Shown: in pieces, positions 9,540 through 18,647 of the stretch
Position numbering within the stretch: the stretch's first letter is position 1
Layout: every line of letters starts with the position of its first letter
NCBI GenBank assembly: GCA_029855935.1
Contig: JAGSHN010000009.1
Coordinates: 1 to 59,153 of the forward strand
DNA: 59,153 nt
Source: Candidatus Thorarchaeota archaeon
Lineage (GTDB): Archaea; Asgardarchaeota; Thorarchaeia; Thorarchaeales; Thorarchaeaceae
Reading direction: 5' to 3'
The notes under the pieces: model-generated
What the model was told of the DNA's origin: nothing
Database searches by the model: none
What the model saw: the letters and a program-made list of their open reading frames with translations, nothing else
Made by a program: the position numbers and the translations under genes

Positions 9540-10172
9540 TCACAGACCCGCGACCGCGACTATTGCCGTCCTCACTGCAAAGACGTAGGTCAGATGCAAT
9601 ACAATGACGAGCAATGTTGTAACAATGAAGAGTAGGGCATTCTCTCTACTGTGGCCCCTCGCCATGACTCTCTGGAAGAAGAACAGGAAGAGGAACGCAG
9701 CGCCAGCCCAGCCGAATGGCACAAGTGCGGGCATCTCCCACATCACGAGGACCACGTTCGACGGCCAGACCCACCATTGAGTCTGAGGGGCACCAGCCGC
9801 GACCTCAACGGGGATGGAGAGAAGTCCCGTCACGATGGCGCTGAAGAGAGGACTACCCCACCAGCGCTCCTTGATGCCAGGTGCAAAGGCATCAAGGATA
9901 CGGTCGGAGATGACCCAGCTCGCGTAGAACGACGCTGACCAGCCGAATCCCATCATCAGCGGCGCACTGCCAATGTAGAGCGGGTGATCCGGATACGTGT
10001 AGAGAGTTCCCATCATCGAGACTATGTTCTCCCTGACGATGCCAAAGACAAACCCGCCGACGAAGAAGGCGACCGTGAACCAGATGTCCTGGTTCCTCCA
10101 GCTGTGGATGATGCACAGCAGACAGCCCAACATGACAGTCGCGGTCACAATCTCAGCGTACATCCCGCTCAC
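9540..10172 (-). CDS. polytopic membrane protein, faintly like carotenoid hydratase family
   Basis: 210 residues with six or seven predicted transmembrane helices and a large number of Trp. The stretch FVGGFVFGIVRENIVSM, then YTYPDHPLYIGSAPLMMG and FGWSASFYASW, resembles the pattern seen in the CruF/DUF422 carotenoid hydratase family (Gly-Glu pair, aromatic-Pro, GxxP). That is a weak, by-eye resemblance and no other carotenoid gene is nearby. The gene overlaps the end of the small membrane protein upstream (10153-10347) by 20 nt, so the two are likely translated from one message. Confidence 0.65.
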   Translation of the reverse strand: MSGMYAEIVTATVMLGCLLCIIHSWRNQDIWFTVAFFVGGFVFGIVRENIVSMMGTLYTYPDHPLYIGSAPLMMGFGWSASFYASWVISDRILDAFAPGIKERWWGSPLFSAIVTGLLSIPVEVAAGAPQTQWWVWPSNVVLVMWEMPALVPFGWAGAAFLFLFFFQRVMARGHSRENALLFIVTTLLVIVLHLTYVFAVRTAIVAVAGL

Positions 10173-10347
10173 CTCTCAGTCTCATCACAGCAGCTCCCCA
10201 GAGCAGCAGCACGAGAGATATTGGGAGAACTGTGACCGCCCTCAGGGGTTCGTTAATGATCAGGACGTCCACTCCCGCCATCGAGACTATGACCAGGAGT
10301 ATGGCCAAGACAGCTAGAAGGTCCTCTCTTGTGTCCAGTTGTATCAC
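10153..10347 (-). CDS. small two-helix membrane protein
   Basis: 64 residues: a short acidic N-terminus (MIQLDTREDLL), two hydrophobic helices (AVLAILLVIVSMAGVDVLII and VTVLPISLVLLLWGAAV), and a basic tail. It overlaps the start of the 210-aa membrane protein by 20 nt, indicating translational coupling. Candidate roles are a small subunit or chaperone of that protein; nothing in the sequence says which. Confidence 0.55.
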   Translation of the reverse strand: MIQLDTREDLLAVLAILLVIVSMAGVDVLIINEPLRAVTVLPISLVLLLWGAAVMRLRGERDVR

Positions 10348-10444
10348 CTCGGGGAGGAGGCTACTCTCAGCTCAGCAGGGGGTCCCTCCACTTAACCATT
10401 CTTGTCTGCAGTGATAGGAGTCCGGAAACTCCATAGTCGGTGCG

Positions 10445-10858
10445 CTACGTGAGATCCTCATCGGTGAACGGTTCCTCGTCCTGTGCGCCGTGCTTGAAGA
10501 GGCTGGCCAACAGGATAGAGAGAAGTATTGTGACCGACAGGACACCTGCCACCATTGCGGAGACTGTGAGGACCTCAAGAATGGTCGTGGAGAAAAACCT
10601 CGGCAAGAGAAGGACCATCACCCCGACCTGAATGCCCATCTCCGAGGTATAGAACACAAATACCGCCCGTCCAGTATCGCCGAACAATAGCCTGCCCAGC
10701 TGTTTGAGCCGAGGCGAGGCAGTCGGATTCGCAGACACTCTGGCAAGTTGGATCATCAAGACCAGAACGAAACACGAGAGCAGTATCAGGTAGTACCCTA
10801 CGTTTGCACTCACTCCGCTCGCCGCCCCAGCGCTCTGATTGTGAGGACTCAACAACAA
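10445..10858 (-). CDS. small polytopic membrane protein
   Basis: 137 residues with three clear hydrophobic helices (YYLILLSCFVLVLMIQLA, GIQVGVMVLLLPRFF, VAGVLSVTILLSILLASLF), a basic inner loop and an acidic C-terminus (EEPFTDEDLT). It lies 97 nt upstream of the two-gene membrane unit on the same strand and may head that operon. Similar small membrane proteins recur at 22562 and 40454, but no family was recognised. Confidence 0.6.
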   Translation of the reverse strand: MLLSPHNQSAGAASGVSANVGYYLILLSCFVLVLMIQLARVSANPTASPRLKQLGRLLFGDTGRAVFVFYTSEMGIQVGVMVLLLPRFFSTTILEVLTVSAMVAGVLSVTILLSILLASLFKHGAQDEEPFTDEDLT

Positions 10859-11395
10859 CAGGAACTATGCCGTATGGCTAGAAAAGTATTCCTGCGGATG
10901 TGGATTCATCAGAGGTCTGTCGGTCCGTGGTCAGTGGGAAGTCCACAGAGAGTATGGTCGGGGCCCCGAAACCTCTCAGCGGCATAAGTGTTGCCTGCTC
11001 AAGTGCAGGACGTATAGCCTGCTCGACCGAACGTACAATACTTCAGAGTTGACGGTAGGATACCGCTCTTCGCTGACCAACGAAATCAGATCCCACCGAC
11101 CTCCGGTAGATCGGGCCCAGATGACCACAGATCATACCAAACAACAGTGAGGGTATTGCAGCCCGGCCCAACATCAGACGCGGGCTCACGGTGGGCGAGT
11201 TTGAATCTGACTGAATGGGAGGTCAGAACGTGCAGTGTGGTACTACACCGCCGATTGCAATGTAGACTCGGTAGGACAGGATATGGGATCGTCACGGCAA
11301 GAACACGTACAGACGCTGCTATGTGCGTGCCAGAGAAGAGCTGGTGCCCTGCCAGAGCCTATGACCACGACTCTCACTCGCGTCGGGTTGTGTCT
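10859..11395. other. intergenic, no gene recognised
   Basis: About 540 bases. Short frames exist on both strands, including a 69-codon minus-strand frame (11086-11295), with no domain or ribosome-binding site. A long plus-strand frame starting at 11147 is antisense to hepT and is a shadow. No repeats seen. Confidence 0.4.
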
Positions 11396-11809
11396 TCAAC
11401 CTGTTGCTCTCAGCACTTGGGAAACGAAGTCCTCTATGTCTGCGAGCCGCTCTCTCACCAGCTGAAGGACACGGACGTTGTCAATCTGAGAGTACCCGTG
11501 AACAAGAAGATTGCGAAATCTCGCCATCAACGCAAGCCGCGCCGCAAGATAACTCGACAAGATGCCATTCTCTCCCAGTGCAACAAAGAGATCGGCGTAG
11601 GTTTCACTGCGGGGGAGACCTCTGGCAGAAACAATGTGTGCGGCAATGTCGATACACGCCTCAATTGCCTCAAGCAGCGAGTACTTGACTGCCTGAATGT
11701 CCTTGTAGCTCTTCAGGAACTGATCCGTATCCACGCGCCAGTACTGGCGCAGGAACTGAAGATTCCTCTCAATCACATCAATCTTCGACTCTATGATCTC
11801 GCGTGACAT
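11396..11809 (-). CDS. hepT: HepT-family HEPN ribonuclease toxin
   Basis: 137-residue all-helical protein of the HepT (DUF86) family. The catalytic motif is near the C-terminus: ARFRNLLVHGYSQID gives R99-x4-H104-x-Y106, the RX4HXY signature of HEPN RNases in MntA-HepT systems. In characterised systems the toxin cleaves RNA and is silenced by AMP addition to the motif tyrosine, equivalent to Tyr106 here. Length is normal and key residues are present, so it should be active. It overlaps the upstream nucleotidyltransferase gene by 32 nt, the usual toxin-antitoxin arrangement. Confidence 0.88.
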   Translation of the reverse strand: MSREIIESKIDVIERNLQFLRQYWRVDTDQFLKSYKDIQAVKYSLLEAIEACIDIAAHIVSARGLPRSETYADLFVALGENGILSSYLAARLALMARFRNLLVHGYSQIDNVRVLQLVRERLADIEDFVSQVLRATG

Positions 11810-12197
11810 ATCGCTGTCTCCTCATCTCATCGTACCTGTCAAAGTAGTACTTCATATCATAATACTCCATCATGACTCTGACCTCGAACTCCACCCGCCT
11901 GTTCTCATCCGACGAGTACAGCACCACTCCGGTCTTGATGACCTCAAACAGAAACCTAACGGGACGGCCATTGAGGACTCTGACGTCGAACTTCCCGCCA
12001 AGCCTCCTCTCAAGCTCGGCCGCCAATTCGGCCTCATAGAGCGCAGACGGCGAGAACTCCTCGTCAAGCAGCAGACCAATGTCGATATCGTCATACTGAG
12101 CCGACCCTACAGAGGAACCGTAGAGGTAGGCCACTACTATCTCTCTGCGTGTGGCAAGAATCTTCCCCGCCTCGGCTCTCACGTTGTCCGGCAACAT
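11778..12197 (-). CDS. mntA: MntA-like nucleotidyltransferase antitoxin
   Basis: 139 residues, minimal nucleotidyltransferase fold. The active-site strand reads LYGSSVGSAQYDDIDIG: G27-S28 and D37-x-D39, the GSXnDXD signature that binds metal-ATP. The gap is shorter than usual (8 residues between GS and DxD rather than about 10). The C-terminal part is charged and helical (EYYDMKYYFDRYDEMRRQRY). In the characterised family this enzyme neutralises HepT by transferring AMP to its tyrosine. It is first in the two-gene unit, and its 3' end overlaps hepT, coupling their translation. Confidence 0.85.
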   Translation of the reverse strand: MLPDNVRAEAGKILATRREIVVAYLYGSSVGSAQYDDIDIGLLLDEEFSPSALYEAELAAELERRLGGKFDVRVLNGRPVRFLFEVIKTGVVLYSSDENRRVEFEVRVMMEYYDMKYYFDRYDEMRRQRYVTRDHRVED

Positions 12198-12831
12198 TCA
12201 ATCACAACCTCTATCTCTCGTCTGACTCTTCGCCAGCTACTGTGTATCACGCGACAGGCGTCCCGCGCCTTGGAACGGCCTACGGCACTGTTTCCGAGCG
12301 CCATCCCGGGTCACTTCTTGTTGGCCTTGCTTAAAAGTCTAGATTGAGAATGCCCGGAAATTTCACGTTGCTCGCCGGCCAAGATTCGAGAACGACCGTC
12401 CAAAAGAACGCGACGGTGCCTAACGCAAGACTGTCCGGGACCGTAGAGAGAATCGCGTTCGAAGCAGATGGTCAATCGCCGCAATTGTGAAACGACCGGA
12501 ACAGTAGAGGGGATGCCCTGAGGACCGCTGATTACCCAGAAGGGGAGTGACGGCATACCACGTACGACTACTGACAGAGCGAGCCTGTGATTCTCTACAC
12601 ACGAATGGAGCATTTCTGGACTGTAGCCGGAGTGCCATTTCTGAGAACAGCCATCGTCGGGGAGTGTCGCGCTGAAGAGGACGTGTCATTCTCTACCAGA
12701 GACGCATTCTCGGACTATTATGCTCTTGAGGACAGAGAGGCCCTATCCGGTAGGACCGTTCAACTCAGCCTCGTCGGCTCTGGGCAGGTGATTGGACCGC
12801 GCATAATCGCGCGCGGTCTGAAAGATTCATA
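12198..12831. other. intergenic region upstream of the ATPase gene
   Basis: About 630 bases between the divergently placed mntA and the ATPase gene. Several 80-100 codon frames are open on both strands, none with a recognisable feature. The only structured element is the 8-bp inverted repeat at 12795-12818, listed separately. Confidence 0.4.
12795..12818. promoter_or_regulatory. inverted repeat before the ATPase gene
   Basis: GACCGCGC (12795-12802) and its exact complement GCGCGGTC (12811-12818) are separated by 8 nt and lie 13 nt before the ATG at 12832. It could be an operator for autoregulation or an RNA hairpin in the leader. No T-tract follows, so it is not an obvious terminator. Confidence 0.4.
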
Positions 12832-14502
12832 ATGATGTTTCCTCTAACACCGAAGCAGGCCCTGCCACGTAGGAGGTCCACGGGGTCTGGAGAGATGGAG
12901 ATGAGTGACCGTTCTGATGACGATTCGTACGACATTGAGATGTACTTCGAAGTGCTCAGAGAGGATCCGCCTTTCAAGAGATATGTGTCGCGCGGAGACA
13001 CGCCGGACGTTGTCGATATCCCTGATCCACACAGCGAGGCAGACAGTGCCATCTACCGGGCGATTCGGATGGTACGTTCTGATAGAGCTCCTAGGTTCCA
13101 GCCCGTTCTGGGCAATGCGGGAATGGGCAAGACCCACCTCTACTGGGTCCTGAAGGACCGTGAGGCGGACTCCCCGGCCGGGCCGTACAGGGCTGTCTAT
13201 GTTCCCTCACCACCGTCGCCAGTCCGCGTGCCACTACACTTCTATGCGTGCCTCGTCGACGAGCTAGGCGACCTTCTGTTTGGAGGGATGGCCGACGTTC
13301 TGCTCGATGAGTACGGTGAACTGCAGGGCCTGATCCGCAAGAGATTCAGGCTTGAGGACATAATGAGAAGGGCGGCTGCCCGGTACCCGGGAGTTGCTGC
13401 AGATGCGGTGAAGGTACTGGTGCAGTATCGTCTGGCTGAGTCCAAGAAGAATCTTGCGCGGCGCTGGCTTCTGGGCGAGGCACTCAGTCCTGAAGAGCTT
13501 GCGGAGCTGGACGTTCGGACATATCTCGAGGATGACGACATCACGATGGCCACCTTCAGGCTGTTGCTTGAGGGTAGCGACAGACCCATTGTTCTCTTCA
13601 TCGACGAGATGGAGGGCCCCTACAACACGCACGGCGAGGAGGGCGAGCGCCAGTTTCTCGAGGTGATAAAGCGTGTGTACAACGAGTGCACCAATGTCTG
13701 CATTGTCGCGTCTTGCCTGTCCGAGATCTGGGACCGCATCTATTCCATTGCTGATGGCCCTCTACGCTCCAGGATGGAGGTCCCGATTGCCCTCCAGCCA
13801 TTCAGCCGGGAACACGTGGCGAGATTCGTCAGAGAGACGATGGAGCTCTACTGGGACGACAAGAACCTCGAGGTCCCACCGAATCCGTACTTCCCCCTCA
13901 CGGAGAAGGACCTTGACGCGATATTTGACAGGTCAAGGGGTGTTCCCCGAGAGGCAATTCGTCAGCTGATTGCGCGGATGGACGAGATCCTGTTCGGTCG
14001 AAAGGTCACGGAGGTCAAGACGACTGACTATGTTGTCAAGCTAACCCCGAGCGTTGTCATTGGCTCCATCGTCAGGGCCATCCAGTTGCGGGCCGAGAGC
14101 AACGGGCTGAAGATACAGCTGCAGGCCGTCACGGGGAGAACCAAGCGCGAGTCCACTGCAATGATGGAGATCACAGACGGCGTGTCGAGTCGGACCTTCG
14201 CGGTGGAGGTGCCAAACGTCAAGAACTGGAACCGCAGCGCCGGTGTGGCCGCGTACTATTCCGCAAGGCGACTGAAGAGGGCCATAGAGGCGGGAATGAT
14301 AGACATGGCGGTCATTGCGATTCCAGAGGGTACGAGCGGGGCCAAGTTCGAGGCGATGAAACAGGAGCTGGGCGACAGGCTGATAGAGCTCGTCCTCGAC
14401 TACGAGTCCGCAGCACAGCTGGCGGAATCAACGAACGAGGACAGGGTCCCGACCGAGCAGATACAGATGTTTGACGACCTCGTTGCTCGGTTGAAGCCCT
14501 GA
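12832..14502 (+). CDS. P-loop ATPase with uncharacterised C-terminal domain
   Basis: 556 residues. Residues 40-350 form an AAA/STAND-like P-loop ATPase: Walker A GNAGMGKTH (Lys100, Thr101), Walker B IVLFIDEMEG (about 251-260), then a sensor-like strand NVCIVASCLSEIWDRI and a lid-like helical part containing SRGVPREAIRQLI, typical of ORC/Cdc6-like ATPases. The C-terminal 150 residues are a separate alpha/beta domain (SSRTFAVEVPNVKNW; DMAVIAIPEGTSG) that could be a degraded restriction-endonuclease fold, but this is only inference. Start is ATG 12832; ATG 12895 also fits. Likely role: DNA- or signal-dependent ATPase in defence or chromosome function. Confidence 0.72.
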   Translation: MMFPLTPKQALPRRRSTGSGEMEMSDRSDDDSYDIEMYFEVLREDPPFKRYVSRGDTPDVVDIPDPHSEADSAIYRAIRMVRSDRAPRFQPVLGNAGMGKTHLYWVLKDREADSPAGPYRAVYVPSPPSPVRVPLHFYACLVDELGDLLFGGMADVLLDEYGELQGLIRKRFRLEDIMRRAAARYPGVAADAVKVLVQYRLAESKKNLARRWLLGEALSPEELAELDVRTYLEDDDITMATFRLLLEGSDRPIVLFIDEMEGPYNTHGEEGERQFLEVIKRVYNECTNVCIVASCLSEIWDRIYSIADGPLRSRMEVPIALQPFSREHVARFVRETMELYWDDKNLEVPPNPYFPLTEKDLDAIFDRSRGVPREAIRQLIARMDEILFGRKVTEVKTTDYVVKLTPSVVIGSIVRAIQLRAESNGLKIQLQAVTGRTKRESTAMMEITDGVSSRTFAVEVPNVKNWNRSAGVAAYYSARRLKRAIEAGMIDMAVIAIPEGTSGAKFEAMKQELGDRLIELVLDYESAAQLAESTNEDRVPTEQIQMFDDLVARLKP

Positions 14503-14725
14503 GTATGTCTGCCCCTTGGTCGTCGTACCCCCGCGAGTACAATGGCACAGTGCCTCAGCGTAGGTCAGCGGCGGTGATACTTGGTGCAACGCAAATGGTC
14601 CTGACGAATCGCGACGCGTTGCAGAAGGTCGCACTGGGATTCCTACGGGCGCTGCTGGCGTAATGGAACTAGTTGGGCAAGAGATGCATCGACACGTCGG
14701 AGCGTCGCAACCAAGGAGATACCTC

Positions 14726-15235
14726 TCAGTCCTGAGGCGGAGTGAACTCGACCCTCTGAAGCATCGGAATGTCCACGCGCTCTCCGGGCCTTGGCAGAGA
14801 GCATCCGTAGACGCGGTCCAGCTGAACGTACGCCGTTGGCCTGTCAATCTCGTGGAATGTCCCCTTCACATGGAGGAGTTGCGGCTCAAAAGTCACCACC
14901 GTCGGCAGCTCGTGGTCCCAGAAGTCTTCCGGTGGACTCACCTTCACGGCCATTGCTTTGAAGGTCCCGTCGATGGGTGGCAGAAACTGGTATATCGCCG
15001 GCTCGTTCGACCAGTCGTGGAACGAGTACAGCTCATCCCACTTGGTCCCGGTTGTGAAGGCATACGGTTCGTTGGTCTCGCTACGCCTGTGGAGGGAGTA
15101 GAACTGTTCCCTAGGATTCCACCCCCGCTTGGACAGACGCTCCGATGGGGACCAGATCTTCGCAGTCAAAGCGTGGGACTCTTCAACGACCATATGTTGA
15201 CTGACTCCAGCAGACAGATTGCTACAGTAGAACAT
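14726..15235 (-). CDS. uncharacterised protein
   Basis: 169 residues, mixed alpha/beta, rich in aromatic residues and Pro (YSFHDWSNEPAIYQFLPP; VSPPEDFWDHELPTVVTFEP). No signal peptide, membrane segment or recognised motif. The C-terminal half reads like a small beta-barrel or binding domain. ATG 15235 is used; ATG 15193 (MVVEESHALTAKIW) is equally possible. Codon-position bias and acidic composition fit a cytosolic archaeal protein. Confidence 0.5.
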   Translation of the reverse strand: MFYCSNLSAGVSQHMVVEESHALTAKIWSPSERLSKRGWNPREQFYSLHRRSETNEPYAFTTGTKWDELYSFHDWSNEPAIYQFLPPIDGTFKAMAVKVSPPEDFWDHELPTVVTFEPQLLHVKGTFHEIDRPTAYVQLDRVYGCSLPRPGERVDIPMLQRVEFTPPQD

Positions 15236-15426
15236 AGGTCTAGTGCATTCGCCACTCCCTACCGTGTTGAGCCAGTCGCTACATCCTCAGCATATGGCGG
15301 AGTCGGGACCACAACTGACAGCAGTGCCAGTCAGGGGCCAGGCCACCTCTCAAAGCCAGGGACCCACTGTGCGCGAGGGGCAATGGAATCTCTCGTTCCG
15401 ACCTCGCTCGCCTGCCTCCACCGTGC

Positions 15427-15684
15427 TCAGAGGAGGTCCTTCACGTGCTTCTCCCACTTGGGCTCAAGCTCAAGGACCTTTCTGGCGGCCTCGCGTGCCT
15501 TCTCCGTCTGGCCGAGCTTGTGATGGACCCGAGCCTTGTAGTACCAGGCTTTTGCAAATCCGGGATCCATCTCAATAGCCGCCTCGTAGGCCTTTATCGC
15601 CTCTTCCAAGTTGCCCTGCTGCTCGTGCACACGACCCACATTGAACCAGTCGTACTGTGTTCTATCTTCAATCTCTGCAGACAT
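15427..15684 (-). CDS. small TPR protein
   Basis: 85 residues with two tetratricopeptide repeats: WFNVGRVHEQQGNLEEAIKA with YEAAIEMDPG, and AWYYKARVHHKLGQTEKARE with ARKVLELEP. The canonical W/Y-G-Y-A-P pattern is well kept. A minimal TPR unit like this usually serves as a protein-protein adaptor. ATG 15684 is preferred over the upstream TTG 15705 because GGGGAAGAGAG lies just before it. It is flanked by unrelated genes; its partner is unknown. Confidence 0.8.
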   Translation of the reverse strand: MSAEIEDRTQYDWFNVGRVHEQQGNLEEAIKAYEAAIEMDPGFAKAWYYKARVHHKLGQTEKAREAARKVLELEPKWEKHVKDLL

Positions 15685-15705
15685 CTCTCTCTTCCCCGGG
15701 GGCAA

Positions 15706-16131
15706 CAGATGTTCGTACTATGCCACATCCGCTGCTCGTTCTAATAAATGGCCCGTATGCGATAGTGAGCGGCCTGTGCGACAGAACGGGGGACCAATCC
15801 TGTCTATACGGTTGTGGGAAACGATGACAACGGACATGTTGAAGCCGATATGAGAGCGGAGAAGCACTACGGTTCGTATTCTTGCTGTTCCACAAGACGG
15901 TGAGCGTCGAGGAAAAGAAAGTACTCCCTTTGGAAGGACGCTAGAGAGTGGGGGAAATCCTGGCACTCTCTAGCAGGAGCCTCTTGGCAAGTAGGCTCGG
16001 TCGAGTCAGGCGAATCATCAACATCATACTTGCTCTGTGGAGCATACGCACATCGTCCCTGACGGTGCTCCAGCTTGGTAGGAAATGTTCCCAGAAGATA
16101 TTAATAACAGGGCAACACGCCGAATTTCTGG
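15706..16131. other. intergenic region with promoter of the beta-helix gene
   Basis: About 425 bases between the divergent TPR and beta-helix genes. The only clear element is the TATA box near 16097-16106. No conserved frame was recognised. Confidence 0.4.
16097..16106 (+). promoter_or_regulatory. TATA box, probably leaderless transcript
   Basis: GATATTAATA centred about 30 nt before ATG 16132. No Shine-Dalgarno sequence lies before the ATG, so transcription probably starts at or within a few bases of the start codon, giving a leaderless mRNA as is common in archaea. Confidence 0.5.
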
Positions 16132-18492
16132 ATGTGGCCCTTTTTGATTGCGGGGTGGAAATACTATCGTCTTCTAGGCTGCGCTGTGTCTACGCTTCTC
16201 GTGATTCTCTTTCTGGCAGATGTTGTTGTTGGCGGCCCTGCCAGTGCTCCCGTTTCGGCAAATAGCCGGTCCCGCACGCCCGGTGGTCCCACCAGTGAGG
16301 ACTTCGTCCGGTCTGTGCCGTACATGGTGTCGGCCTACACTTCTCACGGTTCGATCAACATCACCTCCAATGCGGACTTTGTGTCGCAGGGGTGGCCGGG
16401 GAGTGGGACTGAGGCTGACCCCTATATGATGCGGGGGCTGAACATAACCACCAGCGGACACTGTATCTCTATCTCAGACACAACGGTCTATTTTGTGATA
16501 TGTGACTGCCTCCTCACAGGAGGCTCGCAAGGACACGGAGTGCGTCTGAACAATGTGACCTATGGAATGGTAGAGGGATGTCTGATCTCTGGGAAACAGT
16601 ACGGTGTGAATATGGTCTCCTCCTTGAACAACACGCTGGCGAACAACACCATCTCGCACAATAGTGATGGTGGCGTGTACATGGGATCCTCGAACTACAA
16701 CCGTCTGCTGAATAACATAGTTTCGTACAATAATGGTGATGATGGTGTGTATATGGACTCCTCGAACTACAACAGTCTGGTGAACAACACTGTTTCAAGC
16801 AATCATTGGAGAGGCGTGTCTATGTCCCACGACTCGAACTACAACAGTCTGGTCAACAACACCATATTGGACAATGATGGTCCTTGTGTGTTGGTCAAGT
16901 ACTCCTCAAGCTACAACAGTCTGGTCAACAACACCATCTCACACGGTGGTAATGATGGAGTGTCTATGTCCTACGACTCGACCTACAACACTCTGGTTGA
17001 CAATACAATCTCAAACAATTATCGGATTGGTGTGGACATATACTGCTCGGGGAACATTCTCGTGAACAACGTGATTACGTATAACGGTGATGATGGTGTG
17101 CAAACGTCCTCGAACAACATTCTGGTGAGCAACACTATCTCGTACAACGGTGATTGTGGTGTGAGCACGTACTCCTCCTCACTGAACAACACTCTGGTGA
17201 ACAACACAATCTCAAGCAATCATAATGATGGTGTATACACATACTCCTCCTCGAACAACACTCTGGTGAACAACACGATCTTGTACAATGGTGATGATGG
17301 TGTGGTGGTGCACTATTGCTCAGACTCCAACAGTCTGGTGAATAACATAGTCTCGTACAACGGTGACAATGGTGTGCAAATCTCGTCCGCCTCGAACTAC
17401 AACAGTCTGGTGAGCAACACCATATCAGACAATGATGGTATTGGCGTGTACATGTACTCCTCCTCGGACTCTAACAGTCTGATGAACAACATGATCTTAA
17501 ACAACTCTGGGCATGGTACGTATGTCGACTCCTCCTCGAACAACTGGATCTATCTTAACATTCTTGCTTGGAATGGCAACAATTCGTGTGATAACGGGTC
17601 AGACAACCACTGGAATACGACAGGAATGGGGAATTACTGGTCAGACTACAATGGCACGGGTGTCTACAGTATCCCCGGTTCTGCGGGTTCAGTGGACTAT
17701 CATCCAAGGATATGGCCGGTGAATGACACGACTCCGCCAACAGTCGACCATCCGGTTGACCTCGAGTACGTGGAGGGGGCCATTGGGAATGCTGTCACGT
17801 GGAGTCTTTCTGATGCGAATCCTTTCAGCTACGTAGTGTATCGCAACGGCACACCAGTGGAGTATGGAGGCTGGACGAATGGCTCTATCGCAATCGATGT
17901 CGATGGGCTAGGTGCAGGCACCTATAACATCACACTGGTGGTCTACGATGCCTCGGACAACTGGGCCAGCGACACAGTGTTTGTGACAGTCGTTGACTCC
18001 ACCGCTCCAACCATCGACCATCCGTCGGACATCGAGTACGTCGAGGGAACCACCGGGCACTCGATCACGTGGGCTCCAAGTGATGCACACCCTGCGAGCT
18101 ACGAGGTCTATCGGAACGGTACTCTTGTCGAGTCAGGGAGCTGGACAGGTGGAACAGTCACTGTCAATGTTGATGGGTTGACTGTGGGAGTGTACAACTT
18201 CACGCTGGTGGTGTATGATGCCTCAGGCAACTGGGCGGGTGACACTGTGCTTGTCGCGGTGGTGCCACAGAGTACCACAACGACGACCACCACGACTACA
18301 ACTACCACCACAACGACAACAACGCCGACCACCACTACTGCAGGCACGACCACCGAGACCACCAGCGAGACCTCCACCACGACACCGGGAGGTCTCGCAG
18401 GAGCAACGGCGATGATGATCCTAGTAGCTGGCGGCGCGGCCGTGGGTGTTGTGGTTGTTCTCTTGGTCGTCAGTGCCAGACGACGCCGTTGA
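16132..18492 (+). CDS. right-handed beta-helix (NosD-type) anchored surface protein
   Basis: 786 residues. Signal peptide 1-38 (LLGCAVSTLLVILFLADVVV). An N-terminal cap with WPGSGTEADPYMMRGLNIT and a DCLLTGG motif is shared with three other proteins in this window. Residues 140-500 are about 15 PbH1 coils of 22-25 residues, each with an L-V-N-N-T-I/V core and a G-V-Y/S-M turn: a right-handed beta-helix with an asparagine ladder. It closes with the shared GNYWSDYNGTGVY block. Two Ig-like (HYR-type) domains follow (IEYVEGTTGHSITW), then a Thr-rich stalk, a transmembrane helix and RRRR. Expected at the outer cell surface as an extended, probably N-glycosylated, carbohydrate-binding or structural rod. 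Substrate unknown. Confidence 0.88.
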   Translation: MWPFLIAGWKYYRLLGCAVSTLLVILFLADVVVGGPASAPVSANSRSRTPGGPTSEDFVRSVPYMVSAYTSHGSINITSNADFVSQGWPGSGTEADPYMMRGLNITTSGHCISISDTTVYFVICDCLLTGGSQGHGVRLNNVTYGMVEGCLISGKQYGVNMVSSLNNTLANNTISHNSDGGVYMGSSNYNRLLNNIVSYNNGDDGVYMDSSNYNSLVNNTVSSNHWRGVSMSHDSNYNSLVNNTILDNDGPCVLVKYSSSYNSLVNNTISHGGNDGVSMSYDSTYNTLVDNTISNNYRIGVDIYCSGNILVNNVITYNGDDGVQTSSNNILVSNTISYNGDCGVSTYSSSLNNTLVNNTISSNHNDGVYTYSSSNNTLVNNTILYNGDDGVVVHYCSDSNSLVNNIVSYNGDNGVQISSASNYNSLVSNTISDNDGIGVYMYSSSDSNSLMNNMILNNSGHGTYVDSSSNNWIYLNILAWNGNNSCDNGSDNHWNTTGMGNYWSDYNGTGVYSIPGSAGSVDYHPRIWPVNDTTPPTVDHPVDLEYVEGAIGNAVTWSLSDANPFSYVVYRNGTPVEYGGWTNGSIAIDVDGLGAGTYNITLVVYDASDNWASDTVFVTVVDSTAPTIDHPSDIEYVEGTTGHSITWAPSDAHPASYEVYRNGTLVESGSWTGGTVTVNVDGLTVGVYNFTLVVYDASGNWAGDTVLVAVVPQSTTTTTTTTTTTTTTTTTPTTTTAGTTTETTSETSTTTPGGLAGATAMMILVAGGAAVGVVVVLLVVSARRRR
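16600..17560 (+). repeat. PbH1 coil repeats
   Basis: About 14 imperfect DNA repeats of 66-75 nt, each built around codons for N-S-L-V-N-N-T-I and recognisable at nucleotide level by the recurring words AACAGTCTGGTGAACAACAC and GGTGATGATGGTGTG. High nucleotide similarity between neighbours suggests expansion by unequal exchange within the gene. Confidence 0.8.
18271..18375 (+). repeat. Thr-codon (ACN) low-complexity tract
   Basis: An almost unbroken run of ACN codons encoding a poly-Thr stalk just before the transmembrane helix. A mucin-like, probably O-glycosylated spacer is the usual interpretation. The tract is prone to length change. Confidence 0.85.
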
Positions 18493-18647
18493 CCCGCTCC
18501 AGCAAGAAACGCCTGGATGGAGAGGGATTCGTCCTCGACGGGCCCTCTTCTGTCCCACATTTCCGGCTGCAGGCGAGTGCTGATTGAAACAGCTTCAGCC
18601 CTACACCCTGAGTCCGGATAACCGGATGCCATTGGGAGCCTAACAAT

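Noticed and set aside
11147-11806. 219-codon plus-strand frame
   Set aside because: Antisense to hepT, whose family motif is unambiguous on the other strand.
14663-15523. 286-codon plus-strand frame
   Set aside because: Antisense to the 169-aa gene and the TPR gene; the composition is that of a complementary-strand shadow.
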